A stretch of DNA of 64,000 bases from an uncultured Bacteroidia bacterium. GTDB taxonomy: Bacteria; Bacteroidota; Bacteroidia; Bacteroidales; Prolixibacteraceae. The position numbers and the translations under genes were made by a program. The notes below the pieces were generated by a model. The model was not told the DNA's origin. It worked only from the letters and a program-made list of their open reading frames with translations, and did no database searches. Numbering within the stretch: the first letter of the stretch is position 1; every line of letters begins with the position of its first letter. Shown piece after piece: positions 47,125 to 55,117 of the stretch. The stretch lies in the NCBI GenBank assembly GCA_903923905.1, contig CAIXZH010000089.1, positions 34,899 through 98,898 of the forward strand, read 5' to 3'.

Positions 47125-48096
47125 ATGAAGGAAATCATTCCTCCCGTTCCCAGGGAGCTTATTGAAGCAGAACTAACTCAGGATAAATTTCAACGGAAAA
47201 CAAACAAAGCCGAAAATGAAATCTATATCTTAACTCACCACGATTCACCCAATATTATGCTGGAAATCGGTCGGTTAAGAGAATTGACTTTCCGGGCTGC
47301 AGGCGGCGGCGTTGGTGAAGAGGTGGATATTGATCATTACGATATTACCGATGAATTTCCTTATAAACAGTTGATTGTATGGGATCCAAGCCGTCATGAA
47401 ATTTTGGGCGGGTACCGTTTTATCCATTGTGCAGGTCTTCCGCGTGACAAAAACGGGGAGGTTCCGCTCGCAACTTCCCATCTCTTCAATTTCTCGGATG
47501 AATTTATCGATGATTATCTTCCTTTCGTCATAGAACTGGGAAGATCATTTGTCCAGCCAGATTACCAGTCGAGTAAGGCAGGGGCAAAAGCCCTTTTCGC
47601 CCTCGATAATCTTTGGGACGGGCTTGGGGCACTGATCGTTGATCATCCCGACATCCGCTATTTTTTCGGAAAAGTGACGATGTATACCCATTATAATGTG
47701 CATGCCCGAAACCTGATCCTCCATTTTTTTGAAAAGTACTTCCCGGACACGAAGGGTTTGGTCCGACCCAAAAGGCCAATGCCAATTAACGCCGATTCAA
47801 AACGGATCGATAAACTATTCGCCGAAAAAGAGTATGATGAGGCTTATAAAATTTTATCAGCTGAAGTCAGGAAATATGGTGAGAATATCCCTCCTCTGAT
47901 TAATGCCTATATGAGCCTTACCCCTTCAATGAGAACTTTCGGAACCGTAATCAGTGATGAATTCGGAGATGTTGAAGAGACGGGTATTTTATTGGATATT
48001 GAGGACATGTACGATATCAAAATAGACCGTCATGTATCGACCTACCTTGAAGAACTTGCTGATAAACAGGAAAATCCAAAGATGAGGTTTCAGTAG
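47125..48096 (+). CDS. glsB: N-acyltransferase, GlsB/OlsB-like (amino-acid lipid synthesis)
   Basis: 323 aa. GNAT-type acyl-ACP:amino acid N-acyltransferase fold: MLEIGRLRELTFRAAGGGVGEEVDIDHYD, LGGYRFIHC, FVIELGRSFVQPDYQ, FGKVTMYTHYN. C-terminal 110 residues (RPMPINADSKRIDKLFAEKEYDEA onward) complete the OlsB/GlsB type. It should make an N-acyl amino acid, the substrate for the upstream acyltransferase. Glycine versus ornithine is not decidable from sequence. Confidence 0.82.
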   Translation: MKEIIPPVPRELIEAELTQDKFQRKTNKAENEIYILTHHDSPNIMLEIGRLRELTFRAAGGGVGEEVDIDHYDITDEFPYKQLIVWDPSRHEILGGYRFIHCAGLPRDKNGEVPLATSHLFNFSDEFIDDYLPFVIELGRSFVQPDYQSSKAGAKALFALDNLWDGLGALIVDHPDIRYFFGKVTMYTHYNVHARNLILHFFEKYFPDTKGLVRPKRPMPINADSKRIDKLFAEKEYDEAYKILSAEVRKYGENIPPLINAYMSLTPSMRTFGTVISDEFGDVEETGILLDIEDMYDIKIDRHVSTYLEELADKQENPKMRFQ

Positions 48097-48295
48097 GATA
48101 ATGGGGAATGGTGAATGCTGAATGGTTAACAGGGAATGATCTGGAATAAGTTTAGGGGTACTCCGGAATAAGTAAATTCTAATCGGTCAGAAATTACGTA
48201 AGGTCTTCATTAAAAGCGAATACTCAAAGTGAACACTCATTTTTGAAAACCTTAGCAACTTCGTGGCTTTGCGTGATCCGTTTTACTTTTATTCC

Positions 48296-48931
48296 TCAAG
48301 GTGCCAGTCTTGAAATTAGCCAATTCTCCCCTTCGCGGGAAAAAAGAATCCGGTCGTGAAGGCGGTTGGGACGCCCCTGCCAAAATTCAATGCTATGGGG
48401 TTCAACAACATAACCACCCCAATAGGAAGGGCGATTAATACCCTGGGCAAACGACTGATCCTGCTGTCCAGCCCAGAGTAATTCAAGATATTCCCGATCG
48501 GGAACTACCTGACTCTGATTGGAGATGACAGCGCTTAATCTGCTTTCATACGGCCGGCTATTGAAATACTCATCTGAAACGGCCTTAGAAGTTCGGGTTG
48601 CCAAACCTTCAATACGGACCTGTCTTTCAAGTTCCGGCCAATGGAAAAGCAAGGCTACCTGTTGATTCGCTTCGATTTCTTCTCCCTTTCGGCTGGAATA
48701 ATTAGTAAAAAACCCAAAACCCCTTTCCGAAAAAGCCTTTAAGAGCACGATCCTCGAGGAAGGAATACCCTTTGAAGTAGCTGTTGCGAGAACCATGGCA
48801 GTAGGTTCATTGGCCTTGGCATAAAAAGCTTCATTGAGCCACAATTCAAACTGTTGGAGCGGATTGTGGCTCATCTGGTTTTCGTCCATTGACTTCAGCC
48901 TGTAATCCTTGCGAATATCTGCTAAATCCAT
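48296..48931 (-). CDS. pdxH: Pyridoxamine 5'-phosphate oxidase
   Basis: 211 aa from MDLADIRKDYRLKSMDE. FMN enzyme of vitamin B6 salvage. Family motifs: PTAMVLATATSKGIPSSRIVLLK, FFTNYSSRKGEEIEAN, VRIEGLATR, SQSQVV-like NQSQVVPD, PSYWGGYVVEPHSIEFWQGRPNRLHDR, and the terminal WLISRLAP. The 199-bp gap on its 3' side contains the intergenic phrase AACCTTAGCAACTTCGTGGC, of a wording seen repeatedly in this phylum. Confidence 0.95.
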   Translation of the reverse strand: MDLADIRKDYRLKSMDENQMSHNPLQQFELWLNEAFYAKANEPTAMVLATATSKGIPSSRIVLLKAFSERGFGFFTNYSSRKGEEIEANQQVALLFHWPELERQVRIEGLATRTSKAVSDEYFNSRPYESRLSAVISNQSQVVPDREYLELLWAGQQDQSFAQGINRPSYWGGYVVEPHSIEFWQGRPNRLHDRILFSREGENWLISRLAP

Positions 48932-48940
48932 TTTAATCAT

Positions 48941-49402
48941 TTTTTAAGTAAACCCAAATAACGGTAAAATTGTTGTAAAAACCAGTAATTCAGGTTAAGC
49001 GATTGAGAATTTTAGCCAATCAGGGACAAAATAGTTGCTTGATATCCCCTCGTCATTAAAAAAATAAGGCATTAAAGTCAATTATTCAAAAAATTTCCCG
49101 CAAAGCGATCGCGAGTTGTGAACTTCTGACCTTAAAACAGATAACTTTTTAAAATAATATAAAGAGCATTATTTGCAATATCCTTAAAGTTTTAAATGAT
49201 ATATCTTTTAATGCCCCCCTTGAGCCTGGCTGATTCCTTCATCTTGCCGCTTAATGCCTGAAAGCCCAAGGCATAAAATCCTGCGGAGATTTCCATTAAT
49301 CAAAGTTAATTCCATAATTCACTGATTCTTTTCCCATTTGATTAGTAACAAAATATCCCTACCTTTGTCTCCTATATATGAGAATTGATTAGGAAAATTT
49401 AT
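48941..49402. other. Intergenic region with promoter for the coiled-coil gene
   Basis: About 460 bp without an ORF. The right end carries a clear promoter (49337-49367). A short imperfect repeat around TTAATGCC/GGCATAAAA (49210-49280) is not convincing as a structured RNA. Confidence 0.4.
49337..49367 (+). promoter_or_regulatory. Strong Bacteroidota promoter (TTTG-N19-TACCTTTG)
   Basis: -33 TTTG at 49337-49340 and -7 TACCTTTG at 49360-49367, spaced 19 bp, fit the sigma-ABfr consensus exactly. Predicted start about 49373, about 30 nt before the ATG at 49403. Confidence 0.8.
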
Positions 49403-50296
49403 ATGGAAAACAGGGAAGCATCCACATCAAAAGACAAGAGAAATAATCTGATTGTCATTGTTTTATCAGTATTGCTCTTGGTGTTGGCCATCCTCTTCTT
49501 TTGGCAACGGAATTCCTGGCAAGCCGATGCCGCACTGATCAAGGCAGACAAGGATTCCATCGCCGCTGAACTTTCGAAAATGGTTACCAATTATAATTCC
49601 ATACGGTCGGAAAATGATTCACTAAACAAGACCATTGGTTATGCACAAACTAAGGTTAAAGATCTGTTAACAGAAGTTGAGCAGGTTAAAAACGCAAGTT
49701 ACCGGCAAATCTCCCAGTACCGGAAGGAAGTGACCACTTTGCGAGGCATTATGCATGATTATATCATTCAAATTGACAGTCTCAACCAGAAAAACCAGCG
49801 TTTGATGGCCGAGAATATGAATGTAAAACAGCAGGTTACAGAGGTTAAGACGGTGAATCAGCAATTACAAACGGAGAAAAAGAAACTGGAGCAGACCGTT
49901 ACACTGGCAGCTCAGCTTGAAGCCACCGGGTTAAAAGCCTCAGGTATCTCGGCAAAAGGAAAAGAGATGGTTAAATCGGGGAGAATTGATAAGGTTAAGA
50001 TTGATTTCATCCTGAGTAAAAACCTGACGGCCAAACGGGGAGCCAAAAATATCTATGTCCGGATTCAGCGCCCCGACCAGCTGCTGTTGATGAAGTCTGA
50101 AAAGGATCTTTTTAAGTTTGAAGATATGAAGATCCCTTACTCTGCAATGCGGGAGGTTGAATATGAGGGCAATGAACTTCCGGTAAGTATTTACTGGGAC
50201 AACTCCAAAGAGTCGGCGCTGATTCCGGGAAAGTATACCGTGGATGTTTTTGCCGATGGCAGGAATATTGGGGCTACGTCGTTTGATGTGAAATAA
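49403..50296 (+). CDS. Membrane-anchored coiled-coil protein, function unknown
   Basis: 297 aa. Cytoplasmic start, one membrane helix (LIVIVLSVLLLVLAILFFW), then a long coiled coil (about 45-170; heptad-like ELSKMVTNYNSIRSENDSLNKT and NQQLQTEKKKLEQTVTLAAQLEA). A C-terminal beta-rich domain follows from about 175 (KVKIDFILSKNLTAKRGAKNIYVRIQRPDQL to GKYTVDVFADGRNIGATSFDVK). This architecture recurs in Bacteroidota without assigned function. A scaffold or envelope role is plausible. It has its own strong promoter and no operon partner. Confidence 0.75.
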   Translation: MENREASTSKDKRNNLIVIVLSVLLLVLAILFFWQRNSWQADAALIKADKDSIAAELSKMVTNYNSIRSENDSLNKTIGYAQTKVKDLLTEVEQVKNASYRQISQYRKEVTTLRGIMHDYIIQIDSLNQKNQRLMAENMNVKQQVTEVKTVNQQLQTEKKKLEQTVTLAAQLEATGLKASGISAKGKEMVKSGRIDKVKIDFILSKNLTAKRGAKNIYVRIQRPDQLLLMKSEKDLFKFEDMKIPYSAMREVEYEGNELPVSIYWDNSKESALIPGKYTVDVFADGRNIGATSFDVK

Positions 50297-50427
50297 ACTG
50301 GCAACTGGCGACTGGTAGCTGGCATGTGGCTTATTCCGGAGTGTTTATTGTTCTATTGGGAATCCTATCAGTAAGATTTTGTTATTCAAAACATTGCCCC
50401 AATTTAATTTGCAAGTAATCTATACCC

Positions 50428-50462
50428 TTCTGCCTTATTACTTCTGCCTTATTACTTCTGCC
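50428..50462. repeat. 14-bp tandem repeat TTCTGCCTTATTAC (2.5 copies)
   Basis: Two perfect units at 50428-50441 and 50442-50455 plus TTCTGCC at 50456-50462. Simple tandem duplication; no function visible. Confidence 0.7.
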
Positions 50463-50514
50463 AGAACTTTTAACACTTCTTCGCACTTATTTTACAATTC
50501 TTTAACGTAATAAA

Positions 50515-50546
50515 TTTGGCAGGTGGTATTGCGGGCGTTACCTTTG
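50515..50546 (+). promoter_or_regulatory. Consensus Bacteroidota promoter without a following gene
   Basis: -33 TTTG at 50515-50518 and -7 TACCTTTG at 50539-50546, spacing 20 bp. There is no ORF directly downstream; the expected start (about 50551) is followed within 90 nt by a terminator-like hairpin. Confidence 0.75.
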
Positions 50547-50550
50547 TCGT

Positions 50551-50640
50551 AGATTTTTTTTCATAAGTTAGGTTTAGTTAGGTTAGTTAGTTTGGTTAGT
50601 TTTAGTAAAAGGATGGAGCCGCCCGGTTTCATCCTTTTCA
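50551..50640 (+). ncRNA. Candidate small RNA with TTAG-rich leader and hairpin end
   Basis: Between a perfect promoter and a terminator-like hairpin lies about 90 nt. The 5' part is rich in GTTAG/TTAGTT units (50577-50605). The 3' part is a hairpin with a 9-bp outer stem AAAAGGATG / CATCCTTTT (50607-50638) and an inner CCG-CC-CGG stem. The final CCTTTT gives a short U tract. No reading frame of note. The evidence is purely architectural; it could also be a leader for something lost downstream. Confidence 0.45.
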
Positions 50641-50701
50641 ATTATAGCCCTTCCTCCTTTTGCGAAAGGGGAAACACAAGGGGGTTTACCTCTCTTTCCA
50701 A

Positions 50702-50734
50702 AAACCTGACAAATTTTCGAAATCTGTCAGGTTT
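50702..50734. repeat. REP-like palindrome AAACCTGACA...TGTCAGGTTT
   Basis: 10-bp outer arms plus ATTT/AAAT around a TCG loop with one A/C mismatch. The centre TTTTCGAAA is identical to that of the hairpin after kdpE (27762-27788), although the outer arms differ. It is in a gene-free stretch, so a terminator role for a gene is unlikely. Confidence 0.65.
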
Positions 50735-50923
50735 GATACCCTAACCCACCGGAGATCGGTTCTTCTTTTTGGAACCGGTCGAACGGGATTAATTCCCTCT
50801 GAAATGAAAAGACCCGTCTGAACGGGACAAATACTCTGGAAATCCCCTGGATTTCTCTTTTTTCAATAAAAATAAAAGTCTGCTAATCAGCTAATTTATA
50901 ATTATATATATGATTATATTCAA

Positions 50924-50953
50924 TTATAAACGCTTATAAACGTTTATAAACGT
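50924..50953. repeat. Three tandem 10-bp units TTATAAACGY
   Basis: TTATAAACGC, TTATAAACGT, TTATAAACGT directly adjacent at 50924-50953. The last two also create a perfect 14-bp palindrome ACGTTTATAAACGT (50940-50953). One helical turn per unit would place sites on one DNA face. Lies about 375 bp before the pseudogene start; no known binding site recognised. Confidence 0.65.
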
Positions 50954-51292
50954 AACTATCCGTTTAAAAACAACTCTCCAAAATCACAACTCTTATATTT
51001 GGCTAATGCAAATTTTGCATTTAACAAAATTTGTTTTCAAAAAATACTAAACCTCCTTTTCTGACGAACCTGGTTTCATATGAAAAAGCTTATACTAATC
51101 AGAATTTTTTTCTTGTTCTCCGGGATCAATGGAAATTCATGTAGAAGTATTTATGTGGGATTCTGTATCTTTTATAATAGTTTTCTTCTATATGTTAAAT
51201 ATTCTGGAATAAAAACAATACCCCTCAGTCACCATCTTTCTATACTCAATTCTTTTTATAATATTTCCGAGATGCAAAAGATTAAATGTCAA

Positions 51293-51300
51293 TACCTTTG
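51293..51300 (+). promoter_or_regulatory. -7 promoter element before the chimeric pseudogene
   Basis: TACCTTTG (TAnnTTTG) at 51293-51300. It lies inside the long ORF that opens at 51080, which argues that translation really starts later, at the TTG at 51329. That TTG is preceded by AAAGGAGG, a strong ribosome binding site unusual for this phylum. Confidence 0.55.
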
Positions 51301-51328
51301 CGTTCCGGTAAGACAAAAGGAGGAAGCC

Positions 51329-51994
51329 TTGAAGCGTGAACGGCTGTTCGTCATTCTGGTATTCGTCTCGACAGTAAATATATGGCTTACCATGCCGTTG
51401 AACAAGGTTTACGCAGGTCCACAAGAGAAGTTTACTTCGGTTGTTAGTCCGACAACCAATCAAGTATGCAATATTACCAGTTACACTTTCACTATTACAA
51501 AAGTAAATTCTGGAGCTCAAACACTAAGTCAAGTGGATATCGCGATTCCTTCAGGCTATAATGTGATCAGTTATGGAACACCGACTGTGGCGAACAACGG
51601 CACTAATGGGACAATATTCACTTCAGCCACCCAGCAGGAAACATCAACCAGGCAATTACACAATGAAGGGACAAAAGGAGAGGCTATATTGTGGTTTAAT
51701 GCCTTAAAAGCACGAAAGATGTATGGATACCAGTTTAACCGGCAATACCTGATCAGCAATTATATTGTTGATTTTATTTGCCGCTAGCTAGACCTGATTA
51801 TTGAAATGGATAGCAGTTCACATCGTTGGAAGCAGGAAGAAGATCGTAAAACACAGGATGATCTTGAGTCATTGGGCTACCTCGTGCTGAGGTTTTCAGA
51901 AGCCGAGGAAGAGCACCAAATTGATGATGTTGTAGGCGAAACAAGTTATGCAGTAGAATCGCTTGAGAAAAACATAAAACTGCCTCCAACTTGA
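51329..51994 (+). pseudogene. Chimera: secreted-protein N-terminus joined to DUF559 nuclease, in-frame amber stop
   Basis: From TTG 51329 the frame encodes a signal peptide (RERLFVILVFVSTVNIWLTM...VYAG), then a beta-rich, Thr/Asn-rich segment (TNQVCNITSYTFTITKVNSG, DIAIPSGYNVISYGTP) like the first domain of a secreted adhesin. After SATQQETS it changes abruptly to a DUF559 endonuclease: LWFNALKARKMYGYQFNRQ, YIVDFICR, stop TAG at 51785-51787, then in the same frame LDLIIEMDSSSHRW and LGYLVLRFSEAEEEHQID to 51994. In the intact DUF559 gene at 52204 the stop position is Lys (CHKLNLIIEID), so one base change AAG to TAG would explain it. Best read as a secreted gene truncated by DUF559 insertion, later inactivated. 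Confidence 0.7.
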
Positions 51995-52203
51995 AAAATC
52001 CCTTCTTTTAAAAGGAATTCAGCCATCAAATTGACTTATTCAAAATTCTCGGATAAAAAAATATTATGCCGCACACGCAAAATTACAACAGAAAATTGAA
52101 ACCCTTCACCCGGCAATTTCGTAAATAATGGATTAAGGAAAACCGATCGTGTTGCCTAATCCCTAATTGATAAGATATTAATTCTCACTATAAAAACTAA
52201 ATT

Positions 52204-52587
52204 ATGGAAACTCAATTCGGAAGTTACACAGAAAGTAAACCCTTTGCCCCTGAATTTATTCAAGAAGCGGGCACCGAGGAGGACAAATTATGGTTAGCTG
52301 CATTAAACAGGAATATGATGCAAGGGTATCAGTTTAACCGTCAGGTCTCTGTATGTCAGTACGTCGTCGATTTTTTATGTCATAAGCTTAACCTGATAAT
52401 TGAGATCGATAGCACATTTCATACTTTAAAGTCGAAGTCAGTCCATAAAAAACTGGATGATCTGGAGATGTTAGGTTACCTGGTTTTAATATTTTCAGAA
52501 ACAGACGTGGCATATCATCTTGATACAGTTATTGATACAATTAGTCATACAATGGAATTGCAGGTAAAAAGAATGGTCCTGAATTAA
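52204..52587 (+). CDS. DUF559 domain protein (Vsr-like PD-(D/E)xK endonuclease family)
   Basis: 127 aa. The DUF559 pattern is readable: DKLWLAALNRNMMQGYQFNRQ, VVDFLCHKLNLIIEIDSTFH (Asp, Glu and Asp of the PD-(D/E)xK site), then LDDLEMLGYLVLIFSETDV. It is shorter than typical members and lacks the usual basic N-terminus (MRxxxTxAExxLW). Such genes occur as many scattered copies in this phylum with unknown role. It is a close relative of the broken copy 410 bp upstream, suggesting local duplication. Confidence 0.8.
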   Translation: METQFGSYTESKPFAPEFIQEAGTEEDKLWLAALNRNMMQGYQFNRQVSVCQYVVDFLCHKLNLIIEIDSTFHTLKSKSVHKKLDDLEMLGYLVLIFSETDVAYHLDTVIDTISHTMELQVKRMVLN

Positions 52588-53052
52588 TATTCAGAGAAAT
52601 TAATTGATGTCCTAAACAATGGGATTCTGTTACAGATCAAATCATGGAACGCAATCTTGAATAAATGGAGTATAAGATGCTATAAATTTAATCTATTCTC
52701 CATTTATCCGGGCGGAAAAGAAGGTAGATTGCCATTTCCAATCGTTGTAAATTTTATTTACTACTTCAAATTGACAGACTGAATAAAAATAGGCAGGATT
52801 AAATATTTTAAATTATTATTGAGAGGTAAAATATTTTTTTCATTCAATAAACGACATTTATATATCTGTATTTTAATCGTTTATTGTTTATTAAACCAAA
52901 TTGAAAGATGTCATAAAAACACCTCGTTAGGCTATTGTTCAATCTGTAAACTATTTAGATACTTCTCATTTGCATTCGATTATTTTTTTACATCTATTCG
53001 CAATAGATAGTACAGTCGATGATTGCGAATACCGAGTGTAAAAACGTAAATC
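52588..53052. other. A/T-rich intergenic region with one inverted repeat
   Basis: 465 bp, strongly A/T rich. A 10-bp inverted repeat ATAAATGGAG (52661-52670) / CTCCATTTAT (52698-52707) may be a terminator or operator. A 63-codon frame at 52819-53010 has Cys/Phe/Tyr-rich composition with no support as a gene. Near 52966-53010 lies the degraded promoter area of the following pseudogene. Confidence 0.4.
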
Positions 53053-53520
53053 ATGAAAATAAAATATTACCTCAATCTGGCGTACTCCTGGCATTTGGAT
53101 TGACCGGATCAGAAATATGCAATGCTCAGTCTTTAGTATAGGTCATATCACCGCAGAAGTCATTGAATCAGCCAGTATCTCATCACAGGCGGCAACCAAT
53201 GTTTCACTGGGAACTTCCTCTTCGGGAAACACAAGCATCAACACCCAGCTGGCGGTAATGATGGGGTTAATCTGGGAACAATGACAGTCAGTTCAGGAAA
53301 TAGCACCACTGTTGAGGTGGTTCTTAAACTTGCAAAACTCTCCGATTTACTGGGGAATGCTTTCACGTTGGATCCATACGTCAGCAGTCAATCCAGAACA
53401 TCAGTCAATCAATCAGGAGGTTCCCAGGACATCATCCTTAACGGCACAGCAAATTTAGCAGCAGGTCAGGCTTCCGGACTTTACTCCGGTCCATACACGG
53501 TAATCTTTGCTTACAATTGA
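53053..53520 (+). pseudogene. Decayed DUF4402-like gene (frameshifted duplicate)
   Basis: Aligns by eye with the intact gene at 54009 across its whole length, but in three frames. A shift lies in the signal-peptide region (about 53080-53140), another after NAQSL near 53133, and another near 53250, where the frame moves from SINTQLAVMM to VNLGTMTVSSGNST. The last 80 codons (53281-53520) stay open and match FTLDPSLSN... and the terminal YTVxFAYN. The leader AAACGTAAATCATGAAAA and the downstream hairpin are also shared, so a whole transcription unit was duplicated and one copy decayed. Confidence 0.8.
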
Positions 53521-53545
53521 TCGATAAGGGATAATTTAGTTTAGA

Positions 53546-53577
53546 AGCAGGACAATTTTCATAGTCCTGCTTTTTTT
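53546..53577 (+). terminator. Intrinsic terminator of the decayed DUF4402 copy
   Basis: Stem AGCAGGAC (53546-53553) / GTCCTGCT (53564-53571) with a 10-nt loop, followed by seven Ts. Matches the terminator of the intact copy at 54488 in stem, loop length and T run. Confidence 0.85.
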
Positions 53578-54008
53578 ATGCTACACGAATCGCATATGTT
53601 AAAAATGGACCACCGTAAAATAACTGAGGAATTCTTAACAGATCCACGATGGGTATCCCATGCGACAACCTTTGTTATGAACCCGGCAGAATAGGTCGTG
53701 AACGTAAATATATTTTACTCAGGCAATATTCATTCCTGATAAACACCGAATTTCATAAAGCTATTTCATGGCTAAAATTGAATGTAAATTATTTTTACAA
53801 ATCAATTAATAATTATTATATTTCTGTTTTTCAATATCTTATATGGCTTTACGTATCATTTAACAGAACATTACTCTGTCTAAATAAAAATATTTAATGT
53901 ATGTAAATTTATTATTTACGTTTTCTTTGCATCTGAATGTTTTTTTACGTACATTTGATCCATAAAGATTATTTATCGATTGCGGAAGCAGATTGCAAAA
54001 CGTAAATC
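53578..54008. other. Intergenic region between the duplicated DUF4402 units
   Basis: About 430 bp. Short frames here (38 codons at 53578; 82 codons at 53649) look like chance ORFs. The right end contains the promoter of the intact copy. Confidence 0.4.
53926..53957 (+). promoter_or_regulatory. Consensus promoter of the intact DUF4402 gene
   Basis: TTTG at 53926-53929 and TACATTTG at 53950-53957 with 20-bp spacing fit the sigma-ABfr consensus. In the decayed copy the corresponding -7 reads TACATCTATT (near 52989), so its promoter is also damaged. Leader of about 45 nt. Confidence 0.75.
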
Positions 54009-54461
54009 ATGAAAACAATAACCCCTGTAATTTTATTACTAGTCCTTACACTTGGAATGACAGGATCAAAATTATGCAGCGCTCAAGTGGTGGCCATCGG
54101 ACATATCACTGCAGAGGTTATTGAATCAGTCAGTGCCTCATCACAGGCTACGACGACACTTTCACTAGGTTCCGGAACTTCACAATTGGCGGCCACAACT
54201 CCAACGGTTAATCTGGGAACGATGACTGTCAATTCAGGAAGCAATGCCACCGTGAATGTAGTCCTAAAGTCGGCAACCCTCTCCAATTCCCGGGGAAATG
54301 GTTTTACCCTTGATCCCAGTCTGAGCAATAACGCAACAGCATCAGTCACGCAATCGAATGGCTCGCAAAACATTCAGCTCAACGGGATAGCGAATCTGAG
54401 CGCCAATCAGGCCTCCGGACTGTATGCCGGATCATACACGGTTGTTTTTGCATATAATTAA
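54009..54461 (+). CDS. DUF4402-like secreted protein (pilin-like), copy A
   Basis: 150 aa with signal peptide (ITPVILLLVLTLGMTGSKLCSAQ). Mature part is a small beta sandwich rich in Ser/Thr/Asn/Ala, starting VVAIGHITAEVIESVSAS; the core has GTMTVNSGSNATVNVVLKSATL and NGFTLDPSLSNN, and it ends GLYAGSYTVVFAYN. The terminal aromatic-x-YN is shared with the three other DUF4402-like genes here. DUF4402 proteins resemble spore-coat U/archaic-pilin subunits; polymerisation into a fibre is inference. Monocistronic with its own promoter and terminator. Confidence 0.75.
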   Translation: MKTITPVILLLVLTLGMTGSKLCSAQVVAIGHITAEVIESVSASSQATTTLSLGSGTSQLAATTPTVNLGTMTVNSGSNATVNVVLKSATLSNSRGNGFTLDPSLSNNATASVTQSNGSQNIQLNGIANLSANQASGLYAGSYTVVFAYN

Positions 54462-54487
54462 TAAATAGGGGATGATTTATTTTTGGA

Positions 54488-54520
54488 AGCAGGGCAAATT
54501 TTATTGTCCTGCTTTTTTTT
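54488..54520 (+). terminator. Intrinsic terminator after DUF4402 copy A
   Basis: Stem AGCAGGGC (54488-54495) / GTCCTGCT (54506-54513) with a G-T pair, followed by eight Ts. Confidence 0.88.
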
Positions 54521-55117
54521 GAGTAACCTGGCAATAAGCTACAATCAATAATCTCCGCTTATTGAATTAAAAGATTCCGGATTTAACAAATCTCAAAATG
54601 ATCTCCTTTGAATTCCTGGTGATTTTTCTTCCTCATTCCATCATTCCACCGATGGAAGCCATGGACGATAAGTGGCAAAACCCCTTCATTTTTCACATGT
54701 ATAAATTTTAATTAAATTACTAATATTTAGATTTTTGATCCGTGTGGAACCCTCATGGATTTATACATTGCCTTTTGAGAACGATAGTTTATGAGGGTTT
54801 CATTCTTTAATTCTTTAATTCCGATCTCTCCCCGTATAGTAATTTTTTACGTTTTGTGAAATTACTTTCCTCGCCTTCACCTTAAAATGTCTTTCCCGAA
54901 AGAATCAAAGCTTCAATTGAAATTATTTTCAATAATTTCAATTGATTATTATTCAACCCATTAAAACATTTTATCAACAGATTTATCAACAATTTTCGGC
55001 AAAGTAACAATTTTTGGCACGATTAATGAAGTTATCCTGATCGTAACGTTGAAAAACACAAAAAAATTAATAGACAAAAATTTAAAAAACAATTTTAACC
55101 CATAAAAAACAAAAATC
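54521..55117. other. A/T-rich region with hairpins and DnaA-box-like pair
   Basis: About 600 bp without a gene. Contains a 9-bp inverted repeat AACCCTCAT (54748-54756) / ATGAGGGTT (54791-54799) with a 34-nt loop, the perfect A/T hairpin at 54914-54944 and two TTATCAACA words at 54971-54979 and 54983-54991. It ends in the leader of the next DUF4402 gene. Confidence 0.45.
54914..54944. repeat. Perfect A/T-rich 14-bp hairpin
   Basis: CAATTGAAATTATT, loop TTC, AATAATTTCAATTG. No T run after it. It lies 27 bp before a pair of DnaA-box-like words. Could be a terminator remnant, an operator or a cruciform-prone site. Confidence 0.6.

Larger units (their letters stand above)
50297..51328. other. Gene-poor kilobase with repeats and a possible small RNA
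   Basis: No credible protein gene. Contents in order: low-complexity AACTGGC-type repeats (50300-50325), a 14-bp tandem repeat (50428-50462), a consensus promoter with possible sRNA and terminator (50515-50640), a palindrome (50702-50734), a small CGGTTC hairpin near 50756, and an A/T-rich tract with a 10-bp tandem repeat (50924-50953). It marks the boundary between the conserved block and the accessory block to the right. Confidence 0.5.

Noticed and set aside
51080..51328. Protein start at 51080 for the chimeric ORF
   Set aside because: The first 83 codons have poor composition, cross a -7 promoter box at 51293, and a better signal-peptide start with AGGAGG lies at 51329.
52819..53010. 63-codon ORF as a membrane peptide
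   Set aside because: Its hydrophobic look follows from A/T-rich DNA; no initiation context or neighbour supports it.
53649..53897. 82-codon ORF between the DUF4402 units
   Set aside because: Tyr/Phe/Asn/Ile-rich composition of A/T-rich noncoding DNA with no domain pattern.
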